From the NCBI GenBank assembly GCA_047125605.1, contig CP138932.1, positions 3,348,001 through 3,412,000 on the forward strand: 64,000 nucleotides of DNA, written 5' to 3'. The DNA is from JAKVBK01 sp022447275. GTDB taxonomy: Bacteria; Pseudomonadota; Alphaproteobacteria; Rhodobacterales; Rhodobacteraceae. This document shows, piece after piece, positions 25,734 through 34,280 of this stretch; position 1 is the first letter of the stretch, and each line of letters starts with the position of its first letter. The notes below the pieces were generated by a model that did not search any database, was not told the origin of the DNA, and saw only the letters and a list, made by a program, of their open reading frames with translations. The position numbers and the translations under genes are program-made.

Positions 25734-26837
25734 ATGAGCTTCAACACATTCGGACATCTGTTTCGCGTCACCACGTGGGGCGAAAGCCATGGTCCGGCCC
25801 TCGGGGCAACCGTGGACGGCTGCCCACCGGGTGTGCCCGTGACGGCAGAAGCAATCCAGCAGTGGATGGACAAGCGCAAGCCCGGGCAAAGCAAGTACAC
25901 CACCCAACGCCGAGAGCCAGACACTGTTGAAATCCTGTCTGGGGTGTTTGACGGGGTGAGCACAGGCACACCGATCCAGTTGATGATCCGCAACACGGAT
26001 CAACGCTCCAAGGATTACGGGGATATCGCCGAGAAGTTTCGGCCAGGGCATGCCGATATCACCTACTGGCAAAAATACGGTATTCGTGACTACCGCGGGG
26101 GCGGGCGCTCTTCGGCGCGCGAAACGGCTGCGCGTGTCGCTGCAGGGGGGATCGCCCGCGCTGCTTTGGAGCTACTGGCGCCGCAAGTGCGGGTTACAGG
26201 CTACATGGTGCAGATGGGTACCCAGAGCATTGATCGGGCCCGGTTCGACTGGGACGAGATCGCCCGCAACCCATTTTGGGTACCCGATGCCAAAGCGGCT
26301 GCGGATTGGGCAGGTTATCTCGATGGTTTGCGCAAGTCTGGCGACAGCGTTGGCGCGGTTGTCGAGGTGACAGCCAGCGGTGTGCCTGAGGGCCTGGGGG
26401 CGCCGATCTATGGCAAGCTGGACACCGATCTTGCCGCTGCAATGATGTCTATCAACGCGGTCAAAGGGGTTGAGATTGGCGACGGCATGGCTGCAGCGGC
26501 CCTCACGGGTGTTCAGAACGCCGATGAGATCTCCATGGGGGAGGATGGACGGCCCGTCTATGGCAGCAACCACGCAGGCGGCATCTTGGGCGGTATTTCG
26601 ACTGGCCAAGACATCGTGGTCCGCTTCTCAGTAAAGCCCACAAGTTCCATTCTGGCGACACGCAAGACGATCACAAAAGCTGGCTCCGAGACGGAGATCA
26701 TTACCAAAGGGCGGCACGATCCATGTGTTGGAATCCGAGCTGTCCCCGTTGCCGAAGCTATGGCGGCCTGTGTCGTCCTGGACCATCTTTTGCTTGATCG
26801 TGGGCAAACGGGCGGCATACGCGGCGCGATCGGCTGA
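25734..26837 (+). CDS. aroC: Chorismate synthase
   Basis: This 367-residue enzyme makes chorismate from EPSP using reduced FMN, the last step of the shikimate pathway. Family signatures are FRVTTWGESHGPALGATVDGC (GESHG), FRPGHADITYWQKYG, YRGGGRSSARETAARVAAG and GGILGGISTGQDIVVR. Length is normal. AGAGGGAG upstream acts as the ribosome-binding site. Convergent with the winged-helix regulator gene downstream. Confidence 0.97.
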   Translation: MSFNTFGHLFRVTTWGESHGPALGATVDGCPPGVPVTAEAIQQWMDKRKPGQSKYTTQRREPDTVEILSGVFDGVSTGTPIQLMIRNTDQRSKDYGDIAEKFRPGHADITYWQKYGIRDYRGGGRSSARETAARVAAGGIARAALELLAPQVRVTGYMVQMGTQSIDRARFDWDEIARNPFWVPDAKAAADWAGYLDGLRKSGDSVGAVVEVTASGVPEGLGAPIYGKLDTDLAAAMMSINAVKGVEIGDGMAAAALTGVQNADEISMGEDGRPVYGSNHAGGILGGISTGQDIVVRFSVKPTSSILATRKTITKAGSETEIITKGRHDPCVGIRAVPVAEAMAACVVLDHLLLDRGQTGGIRGAIG

Positions 26838-26918
26838 CGCGGGAGCGCCGCGTGCCGGGGCGCCCGCGGCGGGTGGGGGCTTTGCCCCCGTCCTTGCGGA
26901 CTCCCCCAGAGTTTCGGG

Positions 26919-26946
26919 AGACAAAGACAGCTATTAGTCTTTGTCT
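26919..26946. terminator. Hairpin between convergent aroC and regulator gene
   Basis: AGACAAAGAC (26919-26928), an 8-base loop and GTCTTTGTCT (26937-26946) form a perfect 10-bp stem in the spacer of two convergent genes. T-rich flanks are modest, so a bidirectional terminator role is likely but not certain. The right arm is also the beginning of a dispersed repeat copy. Confidence 0.55.
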
Positions 26947-27001
26947 TTGAAATACGCCGGGGGGTAGGCCGAAGGCCAGGGGGGCTGGCCCCCCTTGAGC
27001 G
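26937..27001. repeat. Dispersed intergenic repeat, copy C
   Basis: It begins GTCTTTGTCTTTGAAA, continues with a GGGGGG-rich segment and a small hairpin (TAGGCCGAAGGCC), and ends GGCTGGCCCCCCTTGAGCG. It matches the copy at 32762-32828 in order and length, with substitutions. It lies between convergent genes. Confidence 0.6.
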
Positions 27002-27002
27002 T

Positions 27003-27707
27003 TCAGATCATGCGAATCGCGGCCGGGTCTACAGAGAGCACATAGCCGCGGCGGGCAATGGTTCTGACCAGCATTTCGGCGACCATCTGGTTGCCAAGGC
27101 TGTCGCGGAGGCGTTTGACTCGGGTCGCGCCAGCGGCTTCTTCGCAATCAGACTCGTCTCTGCCTTGTATCATGGCTTCCAGTGCAGCCCCGGTCATCAC
27201 ATCGCCATCCATACGTGCCTCAGCCAAGACGGCAAGTGTTTCAATCGCCGCTTCCGTGAGTTTGAACTCCATGTCGTTGAGATAGACGGAGCGTTCGGCA
27301 CGGCTGACGATCAGAGAGGTCACCTGCAAGCCGGCACGTTCGATCTCGCCCACGCGTCGGTTCAGCATCACCAAGGTGACGAGCAGCCCGAGAGCGGCCA
27401 CCAGCAGCGCGGCTGAAAAGACCAGCAAGACAAAGATCACCACCCTGTAGCTGGCCAGCACATCCGAGAACGCTGTGCCTGACTGCGCGAGAATCTCGAG
27501 CAGTTTGATCTCAGCGGCTGATGTCAGATCGTCGTTCTCGACAAATAGCCTCTCAACCCGCGCGTTGAACGCATTTGCATCGGGCAGATTGAAAAACAGC
27601 AAAAGCGCTGCGATGCCAAGGATCGCAATGATGCCGATCAGCCCGAACATAGCGATACGGGCGCCAGATCGGCGAGCGTCAGTAACGGAGGAAGAAGGTG
27701 CCTGCAC
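27003..27707 (-). CDS. Membrane protein with C-terminal winged-helix (trans_reg_C-like) domain
   Basis: Two transmembrane helices (MFGLIGIIAILGIAALLLFF and VVIFVLLVFSAALLVAALGL) flank a periplasmic segment of about 45 residues. After them comes a cytoplasmic region of about 120 residues whose text FKLTEAAIETLAVLAE, RVKRLRDSLG and ARRGYVLSVD resembles an OmpR/PhoB-type winged helix. This suggests a membrane-tethered DNA-binding regulator like CadC with reversed domain order. Candidate starts are GTG 27707 (used here), ATG 27755 and ATG 27650; the first two overlap the end of the small secreted protein gene upstream. Confidence 0.7.
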   Translation of the reverse strand: MQAPSSSVTDARRSGARIAMFGLIGIIAILGIAALLLFFNLPDANAFNARVERLFVENDDLTSAAEIKLLEILAQSGTAFSDVLASYRVVIFVLLVFSAALLVAALGLLVTLVMLNRRVGEIERAGLQVTSLIVSRAERSVYLNDMEFKLTEAAIETLAVLAEARMDGDVMTGAALEAMIQGRDESDCEEAAGATRVKRLRDSLGNQMVAEMLVRTIARRGYVLSVDPAAIRMI

Positions 27708-27969
27708 TTTTTTGTCTCTGATCCAATCCTGCTTCGTCAAAAACGGATACCACATTCAGAAGTTGCCAGCCATCGCGTGCCACGCGGGGTGCAATTTCGC
27801 GGGCTGCAGACTTGGGGGTGCAAGGCCCCTCAATCTGAGCCACGCCGTAATGCAGCTTCAGGGGATTGTCGCGCTTGGCCTTGTAATCTGCAAAACAGGC
27901 TGCCCCTGCAGGGGCGGCTGTTGCCATGGCAAGGCCAGCGATCAGCAGAAGTGTTTCGAGACGTTTCAT
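27679..27969 (-). CDS. Small secreted protein of unknown function
   Basis: The product is 96 residues. A signal peptide (MKRLETLLLIAGLAMATAAPAGA) is followed by a mature part of about 73 residues with two Cys (ACFADYK, EGPCTPK) that could form a disulfide. No named family is recognised. The gene overlaps or abuts the winged-helix regulator gene on the same strand, so the two probably form one unit. A role as a sensed periplasmic partner is possible but unproved. Confidence 0.65.
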   Translation of the reverse strand: MKRLETLLLIAGLAMATAAPAGAACFADYKAKRDNPLKLHYGVAQIEGPCTPKSAAREIAPRVARDGWQLLNVVSVFDEAGLDQRQKSAGTFFLRY

Positions 27970-28142
27970 GCCTTCCACTGTGCTGGGGCGCGACTTGATA
28001 TTCAATAACACACCCACTGCAGTCCCAGTGATATGCGATTTCAATGGCCTGAAATTGCCTGACAGGCAGCGCTGGCCCCACCTTCCCCCCCATCGCATCA
28101 CAGCCGGGTGCAGCCCGGCCCCAGATTTCAGGGAGATCCCCC

Positions 28143-28547
28143 ATGATCAAGACAGTCGCTGCCACAATCCTTGCTGCCACCCTTGCAGTGAGCAGCCTTG
28201 CCCCCACGCGGGCCCACGCCGCCGACGCAGATGAAGTTGCGCGTTTTCTGTTCGGAGCGGCGGCCCTGGCGATTATCGTCAATGGCCTCAAGGATAAGAA
28301 AAAGCCGGCGGTCCGCCCGCACCCCGATACTGGACGACGCGCTGTGCCTGCGTCCTGCCGCCGAACGGTTGAGACAAACCGCGGGCGTCGGGCGGTGTTT
28401 GGCGTGCCGTGCCTGCGCAGGGAAGGTGTTGCGCTTGCGCGTTTGCCGTCTCGTTGCCTGCGGACGGTCGACCTGCCCCGTCGCACCATTGATGCCTATG
28501 GCCAGCGCTGCCTGCTTAACAATAACGTGGAGATTGCCCGCAGATGA
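28143..28547 (+). CDS. Secreted protein with two Cys-x17-Cys modules
   Basis: The product is 134 residues. A signal peptide (ending TRAHA) precedes a hydrophobic stretch (RFLFGAAALAIIVNGL). The basic C-terminal half has two tandem modules: Cys72-Cys90 and Cys105-Cys123. In both, CxRTV is followed by FG or YG three residues before a CL pair. I do not recognise a named family. GGGAGA upstream sets the start. Transcription ends at a strong terminator about 50 bases after the stop. Confidence 0.65.
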   Translation: MIKTVAATILAATLAVSSLAPTRAHAADADEVARFLFGAAALAIIVNGLKDKKKPAVRPHPDTGRRAVPASCRRTVETNRGRRAVFGVPCLRREGVALARLPSRCLRTVDLPRRTIDAYGQRCLLNNNVEIARR

Positions 28548-28599
28548 GCGCATCTGTCGAGGGGCACCAAGGTCCCGTCTGGTGCCGGACCGGCAGGGA

Positions 28600-28629
28600 G
28601 GGCGGAGCGCATGGGCTCCGCCCTTTTTT
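28600..28629 (+). terminator. Rho-independent terminator between the secreted-protein gene and rnhB
   Basis: GGGCGGAGC (28600-28608), a 6-base loop and GCTCCGCCC (28615-28623) form a perfect 9-bp stem followed by six T (28624-28629). It shows that the reading frame open upstream of rnhB is not its true N-terminus. Confidence 0.9.
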
Positions 28630-28669
28630 GGTTGGTTGCAAATCCATGCCTGCGGTTTCAGACAGGGGC

Positions 28670-29314
28670 ATGGCCAAAACACGCGCAACGCCCGATTTCC
28701 AGTTTGAAGCCCAGCTCTATGAGGGAGCGGAAGGCCCCGTTGCCGGAGTGGACGAGGTCGGGCGCGGCCCCTTGGCGGGCCCGGTGACCGCGGCTGCGGT
28801 TATCCTCGACCCAAAGGCCATCCCCGATGGATTGAATGACAGCAAGAAGCTCACGGCCCGCAAGCGCGCAGAACTGGCCGAAGCGCTTGCCGATGTGGCG
28901 CAGGTCTCGATCGTGCATGTGAGCGTGGAAGAAATTGATGCGTTAAATATCCTGCAGGCCTCCATGGTGGCGATGCGCCGGGCCATAGCAGGGCTTGCTG
29001 ACCAGCCCGGTCATGCGCTTGTGGATGGCAACAGGGTACCTGAGGGGCTGCTTTGTCCGGCCACTGCGCTTGTGAAGGGCGATGCGCGCAGCCTGTCAAT
29101 CGCGGCGGCATCCATTGTGGCGAAACAGGCGCGCGATGCGCTTATGGCCGAACTAGGCCTGTCTTTTCCCGGTTATGGCTGGGCTCAGAACGCAGGCTAC
29201 CCAACAAAAGCGCATCTAAATGCGCTGCAAGATTTGGGGGTGACCCCACATCATAGGCGTTCCTTTGCACCCATACGCAATATGTTGTGTGGCCAATCTG
29301 CCATAAAGCCTTGA
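28670..29314 (+). CDS. rnhB: Ribonuclease HII
   Basis: This 214-residue enzyme cleaves RNA in RNA-DNA hybrids and at single ribonucleotides. Conserved acidic residues are in VAGVDEVGRGPLAGPV (DEVGRG motif) and HALVDGNRVP. The DSKKLT segment and KGDARSLSIAAASIVAK are also typical. The ATG at 28670 has AGGGG just upstream and lies after a terminator at 28600-28629. The pair rnhB-ccrM is a conserved alphaproteobacterial arrangement. Confidence 0.95.
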   Translation: MAKTRATPDFQFEAQLYEGAEGPVAGVDEVGRGPLAGPVTAAAVILDPKAIPDGLNDSKKLTARKRAELAEALADVAQVSIVHVSVEEIDALNILQASMVAMRRAIAGLADQPGHALVDGNRVPEGLLCPATALVKGDARSLSIAAASIVAKQARDALMAELGLSFPGYGWAQNAGYPTKAHLNALQDLGVTPHHRRSFAPIRNMLCGQSAIKP

Positions 29315-29342
29315 TTCCCAATAAATAAATTGACGCCGAATC
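29313..29342 (+). promoter_or_regulatory. Two GANTC sites and a TTGACG element upstream of ccrM
   Basis: GATTC (29313-29317) and GAATC (29338-29342) are two CcrM target sites in the 112 bp between rnhB and ccrM. TTGACG (29330-29335) could be a -35 element. In Caulobacter, methylation of GANTC sites in the ccrM leader limits its expression; the same layout here suggests similar feedback, by inference. Confidence 0.45.
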
Positions 29343-29426
29343 GCTGTTGGCGCATTTTGGCCTCAAGGGAAGAGATCGCGGGAACACGCGGCCGCCCAGA
29401 GGCAGAAAAAGTACAAGAGTTCGGAC

Positions 29427-30542
29427 ATGGCGACAAAAAATGTCGCGGCAGGTCAATCGACACTGCCGCTTGATAAAGTGATTCAAGGCGATTGCATTGC
29501 GGAGATGAACGCGATGCCTGAAGGATCGGTAGACCTGATCTTTGCGGACCCGCCCTACAATTTGCAGCTCAAGGGTGCGCTCCACCGTCCCGACAACAGT
29601 GAAGTGGACGCGGTTGACGACCACTGGGACCAGTTTTCGTCTTTTGCGGCCTATGACAAGTTTACAAAGCAATGGTTGGCCGCAGCCCGCCGCATCCTTA
29701 AGCCGGGTGGCGCGATTTGGGTGATCGGCTCCTATCACAATATTTTCCGTGTGGGGGCGCAGTTGCAGGATGCAGGGTTCTGGATTCTGAACGACGTGGT
29801 TTGGCGCAAGTCAAACCCGATGCCGAATTTTCGGGGCAAACGGCTGACAAATGCGCATGAGACGATGATCTGGGCCTCCAAGACGGAAGGGGGCAAGTAC
29901 ACCTTCAACTATGAGGCGCTCAAGGCGCTCAACGAAGGCATTCAGATGCGGTCTGACTGGGTTATCCCGCTGTGCACAGGCCATGAGCGTCTGAAGGGGG
30001 CCGATGGCGCGAAAGCCCATCCCACCCAGAAGCCGGAAGCTTTGCTGCATCGCGTGCTGATCGGCACGACCAATCCGGGCGATGTGGTGCTTGATCCATT
30101 CTTTGGGACGGGTACGACAGGCGCCGTGGCCAAGATGCTGGGGCGGCATTTCATCGGCATTGAACGTGAGGCTGGATATGTCGAGATTGCGCGGGACCGG
30201 ATTTCCCGTGCCCGGCGCATCGAGGCCGAAGCCTTGCAGGTCAGCACGTCGAAGCGGGCTGAGCCGCGGGTTCCTTTTGGGACACTTGTGGAGCGGGGCA
30301 TGCTGCGCCCTGGGGAGGACCTGTGGTCGTCCAATGGTCGTCACAAGGTCAAGGTGCGTGCTGATGGGACGTTGATCGGACATGACGTCAAAGGCTCGAT
30401 CCATCAGGTGGGCGCGGCCTTGGAAGGGGCGCCGTCTTGTAACGGCTGGACCTACTGGTGCTTCAAGCGTGACGGGAAGACCGTGCCAATCGATTTGTTG
30501 CGTCAGCAGATCCGGGCTGAAATGCGTGAACGCCCGAGCTGA
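29427..30542 (+). CDS. ccrM: Cell-cycle DNA adenine methyltransferase CcrM (GANTC)
   Basis: This 371-residue beta-class N6-adenine methyltransferase has DPPYNLQ (catalytic motif IV) near residues 41-47 and the SAM-binding DPFFGTGTTGAVA (motif I) near residue 211. HPTQKPEAL links them. The C-terminal domain of about 90 residues, containing GSIHQVGAALEGAPSCNGW, is typical of CcrM and absent from many phage relatives. It methylates GANTC in the alphaproteobacterial cell cycle. It follows rnhB. Confidence 0.95.
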   Translation: MATKNVAAGQSTLPLDKVIQGDCIAEMNAMPEGSVDLIFADPPYNLQLKGALHRPDNSEVDAVDDHWDQFSSFAAYDKFTKQWLAAARRILKPGGAIWVIGSYHNIFRVGAQLQDAGFWILNDVVWRKSNPMPNFRGKRLTNAHETMIWASKTEGGKYTFNYEALKALNEGIQMRSDWVIPLCTGHERLKGADGAKAHPTQKPEALLHRVLIGTTNPGDVVLDPFFGTGTTGAVAKMLGRHFIGIEREAGYVEIARDRISRARRIEAEALQVSTSKRAEPRVPFGTLVERGMLRPGEDLWSSNGRHKVKVRADGTLIGHDVKGSIHQVGAALEGAPSCNGWTYWCFKRDGKTVPIDLLRQQIRAEMRERPS

Positions 30543-30559
30543 GTTTTGGCATGAAGCGG

Positions 30560-30590
30560 GCGCTGGAACCGGGGCGTTCCAGCGCTTTTT
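30560..30590 (+). terminator. Rho-independent terminator of ccrM
   Basis: GCGCTGGAAC (30560-30569), loop CGGGGC and GTTCCAGCGC (30576-30585) form a perfect 10-bp stem followed by five T (30586-30590), about 18 bases after the ccrM stop. Confidence 0.9.
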
Positions 30591-30631
30591 CGGGGCTCTG
30601 CCCCGGACCCCGGAGTATTTTCGCCAAGGCG
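30591..30631. repeat. Dispersed intergenic repeat, copy A
   Basis: CGGGGCTCTGCCCCGG followed by CCCCGGAGTATTTTCGCC AAGGCG. Its reverse complement runs GAAAATACTCCGGGG then GGGGCAGAGCCCCG, the same elements in the same order as the copy at 32762-32828. It directly follows the ccrM terminator. Confidence 0.6.
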
Positions 30632-30722
30632 AATGACTGATTGTCAGGGGCTGACGTAGCGTTCTGGGGTGACGGCAGGCAAAGATGTGGCAAAGCCTTG
30701 GGTAAGTGTTCAGGAGGAAGCC

Positions 30723-32747
30723 ATGTCTGACTATCCCAATCTTCTAGCCCCTCTCGATCTTGGTCACGTGATTTTGCCGAACCGCGTGCTCATGGGGTCA
30801 ATGCATACCGGTTTGGAAGAGCGTGGCGATTGGAACCGCGTTGCCACCTTTTATGCTGATAGGGCCCGTGGGGGAGCCGCCCTGATCGTGACGGGCGGCA
30901 TGGCGCCAAACCGGGAGGGGGGCGTTTTCCCGGGCGCCGCAGGCCTGTTCTCAGCGGAAGACATCTCGAACCATCGCATTGTCACGGACCGTGTTCATGA
31001 AGCGGGTGGGCGGATTGCGATGCAGATTTTGCATGCGGGCCGCTATGCATATGGGCTGGAATGTGTGGCGCCGTCGCCGGTAAAATCGCCCATTTCGCCG
31101 TTCCCGCCGAAGGAACTGGATGAAGACGGCATCGAAAAGCAGATCGCCGACATTGTGACGGCGGCTGTACGCGCGAAAGAGGCGGGGTATGACGGCGTCG
31201 AGGTGATGGGCTCTGAAGGCTACTTCATTAACCAGTTCATCGTCACCCATACCAACAAGCGGACCGACCGTTGGGGGGGGAGCTACGAAAACCGGATCCG
31301 GTTACCGATTGAAATCGTCCGCCGGGTGCGGGAAGCCGTGGGCCCAGATTTCATTCTGATTTACCGCCTCTCGATGATCGATCTTGTTCCAAACGGATCG
31401 ACTCATGAAGAAGTCGTACAACTGGCCCAAGCTGTAGAGCAGGCGGGCGCATCGATCATCAACACGGGCATTGGCTGGCATGAAGCGCGTATTCCCACGA
31501 TTGCCACGTCTGTGCCGCGCGCAGGCTTTGCCTGGGTCACCAGAAAGTTGATGGGCAAGGTGGGCATCCCGGTCATTACTTCAAACAGGATCAATACCCC
31601 TGATGTAGCGGAAGATGTTCTGGCCGATGGATGCGCTGATATGGTTTCCATGGCGCGCCCCTGGCTTGCGGACGCGGATTTTGTCGCCAAGGCTGCGGCA
31701 GGAAAGTCAGAGCAGATTGCGCCCTGCATTGCTTGTAACCAAGCCTGCCTTGATCATACCTTCTCGGGAAAATTGACCTCTTGCCTTGTCAATCCCAGGG
31801 CCTGCCATGAGACCGAGCTCACCTATGAGCCAGCGGCCCACGCGCGCAAGATCGCGATTGTCGGGGCAGGGCCGGCAGGCTTGTCGACGGCCATCACTGC
31901 AGCCGGGCGCGGCCATCATGTCACGCTGTTTGAAGCGTCTGACAAGATCGGGGGCCAGCTGAATATGGCCAAGCGTGTGCCCGGTAAGGAAGAGTTCTAC
32001 GGCCTCGTTGATTGGTTTGGCCGGATGCTGGAGGTTGAAGGTGTTGACGTGAAGCTGGGAACTGTGGCCACCGCGCAGGATCTCATGTCCTTTGACGAAG
32101 TCGTTATTGCAACAGGCGTATCGCCACGCGACCCGCAGATACCCGGGCAGGATGCTCCGAATGTTGTCAGCTACGTGGATGTCCTGGCTGGGAATGCTGC
32201 CGTGGGCCCGCGGGTGGCCATCATTGGCGCTGGCGGCATCGGTTTCGACATGGCGCAATTCCTTGCCCATGAGCATTCACTGACGGAAGACCCAGAGGCC
32301 TGGCAGAAAAGCTGGGGCATTGATGACCCTGAAACCGCGCGCGGTGGCCTGGCGCCAACGGGGCCCGTGCCAGAGCCTGCAGCGCGTGAGATTACACTTT
32401 TGCAGCGCAAGGCAGAAAAGCCTGGCAAGCGCCTGGGTAAAACAACGGGCTGGATCCACCGGGCGGAATTGAAGGCGCTTGGGGTGCGCACGGAAACGGG
32501 CGTGAATTACGAAAGTATCTCGCCGGAAGGTCTGATGATCTCCACCGGTGAGGCGCGAGAAAATCCGCGCATTGTTCCGGTGGATACCATTGTTCTGTGT
32601 GCGGGCCAGATGCCGCAACGCAGCCTTGCTGACGCGCTGCTCGAAAAGGGCCTCACGCCCCATGTGATCGGGGGCGCCGATGTGGCTGCAGAGCTGGACG
32701 CCAAGCGCGCAATTGATCAGGGCTGTCGCCTCGCGGCGCAGTTCTGA
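30723..32747 (+). CDS. fadH: NADPH-dependent 2,4-dienoyl-CoA reductase
   Basis: This 674-residue enzyme removes double bases of unsaturated acyl-CoA intermediates in beta-oxidation. The N-terminal TIM barrel of the old-yellow-enzyme family starts LLAPLDLGHVILPNRVLMGS and has QILHAGRYAYG and the STATS-like MGSEGYFINQF. The 4Fe-4S motif is CIACNQACLDH...CLVNPRAC. The C-terminal half binds FAD (IAIVGAGPAGLSTAI) and NADPH (VAIIGAGGIGFDMA). GGAGGAAG before the ATG at 30723 sets the start. Strong similarity along the protein to E. coli FadH as I know it. Confidence 0.94.
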   Translation: MSDYPNLLAPLDLGHVILPNRVLMGSMHTGLEERGDWNRVATFYADRARGGAALIVTGGMAPNREGGVFPGAAGLFSAEDISNHRIVTDRVHEAGGRIAMQILHAGRYAYGLECVAPSPVKSPISPFPPKELDEDGIEKQIADIVTAAVRAKEAGYDGVEVMGSEGYFINQFIVTHTNKRTDRWGGSYENRIRLPIEIVRRVREAVGPDFILIYRLSMIDLVPNGSTHEEVVQLAQAVEQAGASIINTGIGWHEARIPTIATSVPRAGFAWVTRKLMGKVGIPVITSNRINTPDVAEDVLADGCADMVSMARPWLADADFVAKAAAGKSEQIAPCIACNQACLDHTFSGKLTSCLVNPRACHETELTYEPAAHARKIAIVGAGPAGLSTAITAAGRGHHVTLFEASDKIGGQLNMAKRVPGKEEFYGLVDWFGRMLEVEGVDVKLGTVATAQDLMSFDEVVIATGVSPRDPQIPGQDAPNVVSYVDVLAGNAAVGPRVAIIGAGGIGFDMAQFLAHEHSLTEDPEAWQKSWGIDDPETARGGLAPTGPVPEPAAREITLLQRKAEKPGKRLGKTTGWIHRAELKALGVRTETGVNYESISPEGLMISTGEARENPRIVPVDTIVLCAGQMPQRSLADALLEKGLTPHVIGGADVAAELDAKRAIDQGCRLAAQF

Positions 32748-32761
32748 TGTTCTGCCAGACT

Positions 32762-32828
32762 GTCTTTGTCTTGTGAAACTCCGGGGGAGGCAGCGTAGCT
32801 GCCGGGGGCAGAGCCCCCCTTGGCGAAG
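32762..32828. repeat. Dispersed intergenic repeat, copy B
   Basis: It begins GTCTTTGTCTTGTGAAACTC, then CGGGGGAGG, a hairpin (GGCAGCGTAGCTGCC) and GGGGGCAGAGCCCCCCTTGG. It is the best-preserved copy in the window and lies between convergent fadH and amtB. Confidence 0.65.
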
Positions 32829-32878
32829 TGTATGCATTCGAAGGGCAGCCTGCCGACTTCTATGTAAAAATTGACAAC

Positions 32879-32910
32879 AAAAAGCCCCGGGCGATGCGCT
32901 CGCCCGGGGC
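32879..32910 (-). terminator. Rho-independent terminator of glnK-amtB
   Basis: GCCCCGGGCGA (32884-32894), loop TGCGC and TCGCCCGGGGC (32900-32910) form an 11-bp stem. On the minus strand it is followed by five T (AAAAA 32879-32883), about 25 bases after the amtB stop. Confidence 0.9.
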
Positions 32911-32934
32911 CAGTTTGGACTGACAGGAAGGGTA

Positions 32935-34245
32935 TCAGCCCTTGGAGAAGTCCGGATAGGCTTCCATGCCCAATTCAGCCATATCGAGCCCTGCAAGCTC
33001 CGCGTCTTCGCTCACCCGGATGCCCATCACCATCTTCAGGATGATCCACACCACCAGTGAGGCAGCGAAGGTGAACACGCCGTAGGCAACGATGCCGGTC
33101 AGCTGTGTCATGAGGTTGGCCTCGGTGTTGTAGAAGATCACGGCGATCGTGCCCCAGATACCTGCGAAGAGGTGTACCGGGATCGCGCCGACCACGTCAT
33201 CGATCTTCATCTTATCGAGCATCGGCACGGTCAGCACGACGATCACACCACCCACGGCACCGATCCACAGGGACCCAAACAGCGTCGGGGCAAGCGGTTC
33301 TGCGGTGATCGACACCAGGCCAGCCAGCGCGCCGTTCAGCACCATGGTTAGGTCAGGCTTCTTATACATCACCTGGGTCAGGATCAGCGCGGTCACAGCA
33401 CCGGCCGCGGCGGCCATGTTCGTGTTGGCGAAGATACGCGACACATCAGAGATATCGCCCACGGTGCCCATGGCCAGCTGCGAGCCGCCATTGAAACCGA
33501 ACCAACCGAGCCACAGGATGAACGTACCGAGTGTTGCGAGCGCCAGGTTGGAGCCGGGCATCGGGTTGATACGGCCGTCCTTGTACTTACCCAAGCGCGG
33601 CCCAAGAATGATGGCACCGGCCAGAGCGGCCCAGCCACCCACGGAGTGCACGACGGTTGAACCAGCGAAGTCTTGGAAACCAGCAGCGTCGAGCCAACCC
33701 TCGCCCCACTTCCAGGAACCGGAGATCGGGTACATGAAGCCGGTCAGAACGATGACGAAGATCAGGAAAGGCCACAGCTTGATACGCTCAGCGAGGGCAC
33801 CGGACACGATGGATGCGGTTGCAGCCACAAACACCAACTGGAAGAAGAAGTCAGAACCAGCAGAGGCGTAACCTAAATCCGCGTCAGCTGCGGCAACGCC
33901 CACTGGGTCCAAAACGGTCTGGCCGCCGATGGCGAAGTAGCCGTTGAAGTCACCGGGGTACATCGTGTTGAAGCCCACCATCCAGTACATGATGGCTGCA
34001 ATTGAGAAGAGTGCGATGTTCTTCGTCATCTGCATGGTGACGTTCTTCGAACGCACCAATCCGCCTTCAAGCATGGCAAAGCCTGCGGCCATGAAGAAGA
34101 CAAGGAAACCCGCCATGCAGAACAGCAGGGTTGTCATGATGTAGGGGCCAATCTCGTCGAATGACGGGGCCGCGTCTTGTGCAAAGCCCATGGTGGGCAG
34201 CGCAACCGCGACAGCCGCCAGGGGAAGAAGCTTGGTAAGTTTCAT
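32935..34245 (-). CDS. amtB: Ammonium transporter AmtB
   Basis: The product is 436 residues: a signal peptide (ending MGFAQ) and 11 transmembrane helices. Family text includes FFMAAGFAMLEGGLVRSKN, the signature DFAGSTVVHSVGGWAALAGAIILGPR with the pore His region, LWLGWFGFNGGS, and the second pore segment IPVHLFAGIWGTIAVIF. It conducts ammonia into the cell and is blocked by GlnK, whose gene lies 35 bp upstream on the same strand. A strong terminator ends the unit. Confidence 0.96.
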   Translation of the reverse strand: MKLTKLLPLAAVAVALPTMGFAQDAAPSFDEIGPYIMTTLLFCMAGFLVFFMAAGFAMLEGGLVRSKNVTMQMTKNIALFSIAAIMYWMVGFNTMYPGDFNGYFAIGGQTVLDPVGVAAADADLGYASAGSDFFFQLVFVAATASIVSGALAERIKLWPFLIFVIVLTGFMYPISGSWKWGEGWLDAAGFQDFAGSTVVHSVGGWAALAGAIILGPRLGKYKDGRINPMPGSNLALATLGTFILWLGWFGFNGGSQLAMGTVGDISDVSRIFANTNMAAAAGAVTALILTQVMYKKPDLTMVLNGALAGLVSITAEPLAPTLFGSLWIGAVGGVIVVLTVPMLDKMKIDDVVGAIPVHLFAGIWGTIAVIFYNTEANLMTQLTGIVAYGVFTFAASLVVWIILKMVMGIRVSEDAELAGLDMAELGMEAYPDFSKG

Positions 34246-34280
34246 TGTTCAGTTACCCTTTGGAAGTTGACGTGGGCGCT

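Noticed and set aside
28544..28669. Extended N-terminus of RNase HII starting at ATG 28544
   Set aside because: A perfect terminator (28600-28629) lies inside this extension and the family N-terminus starts at ATG 28670.
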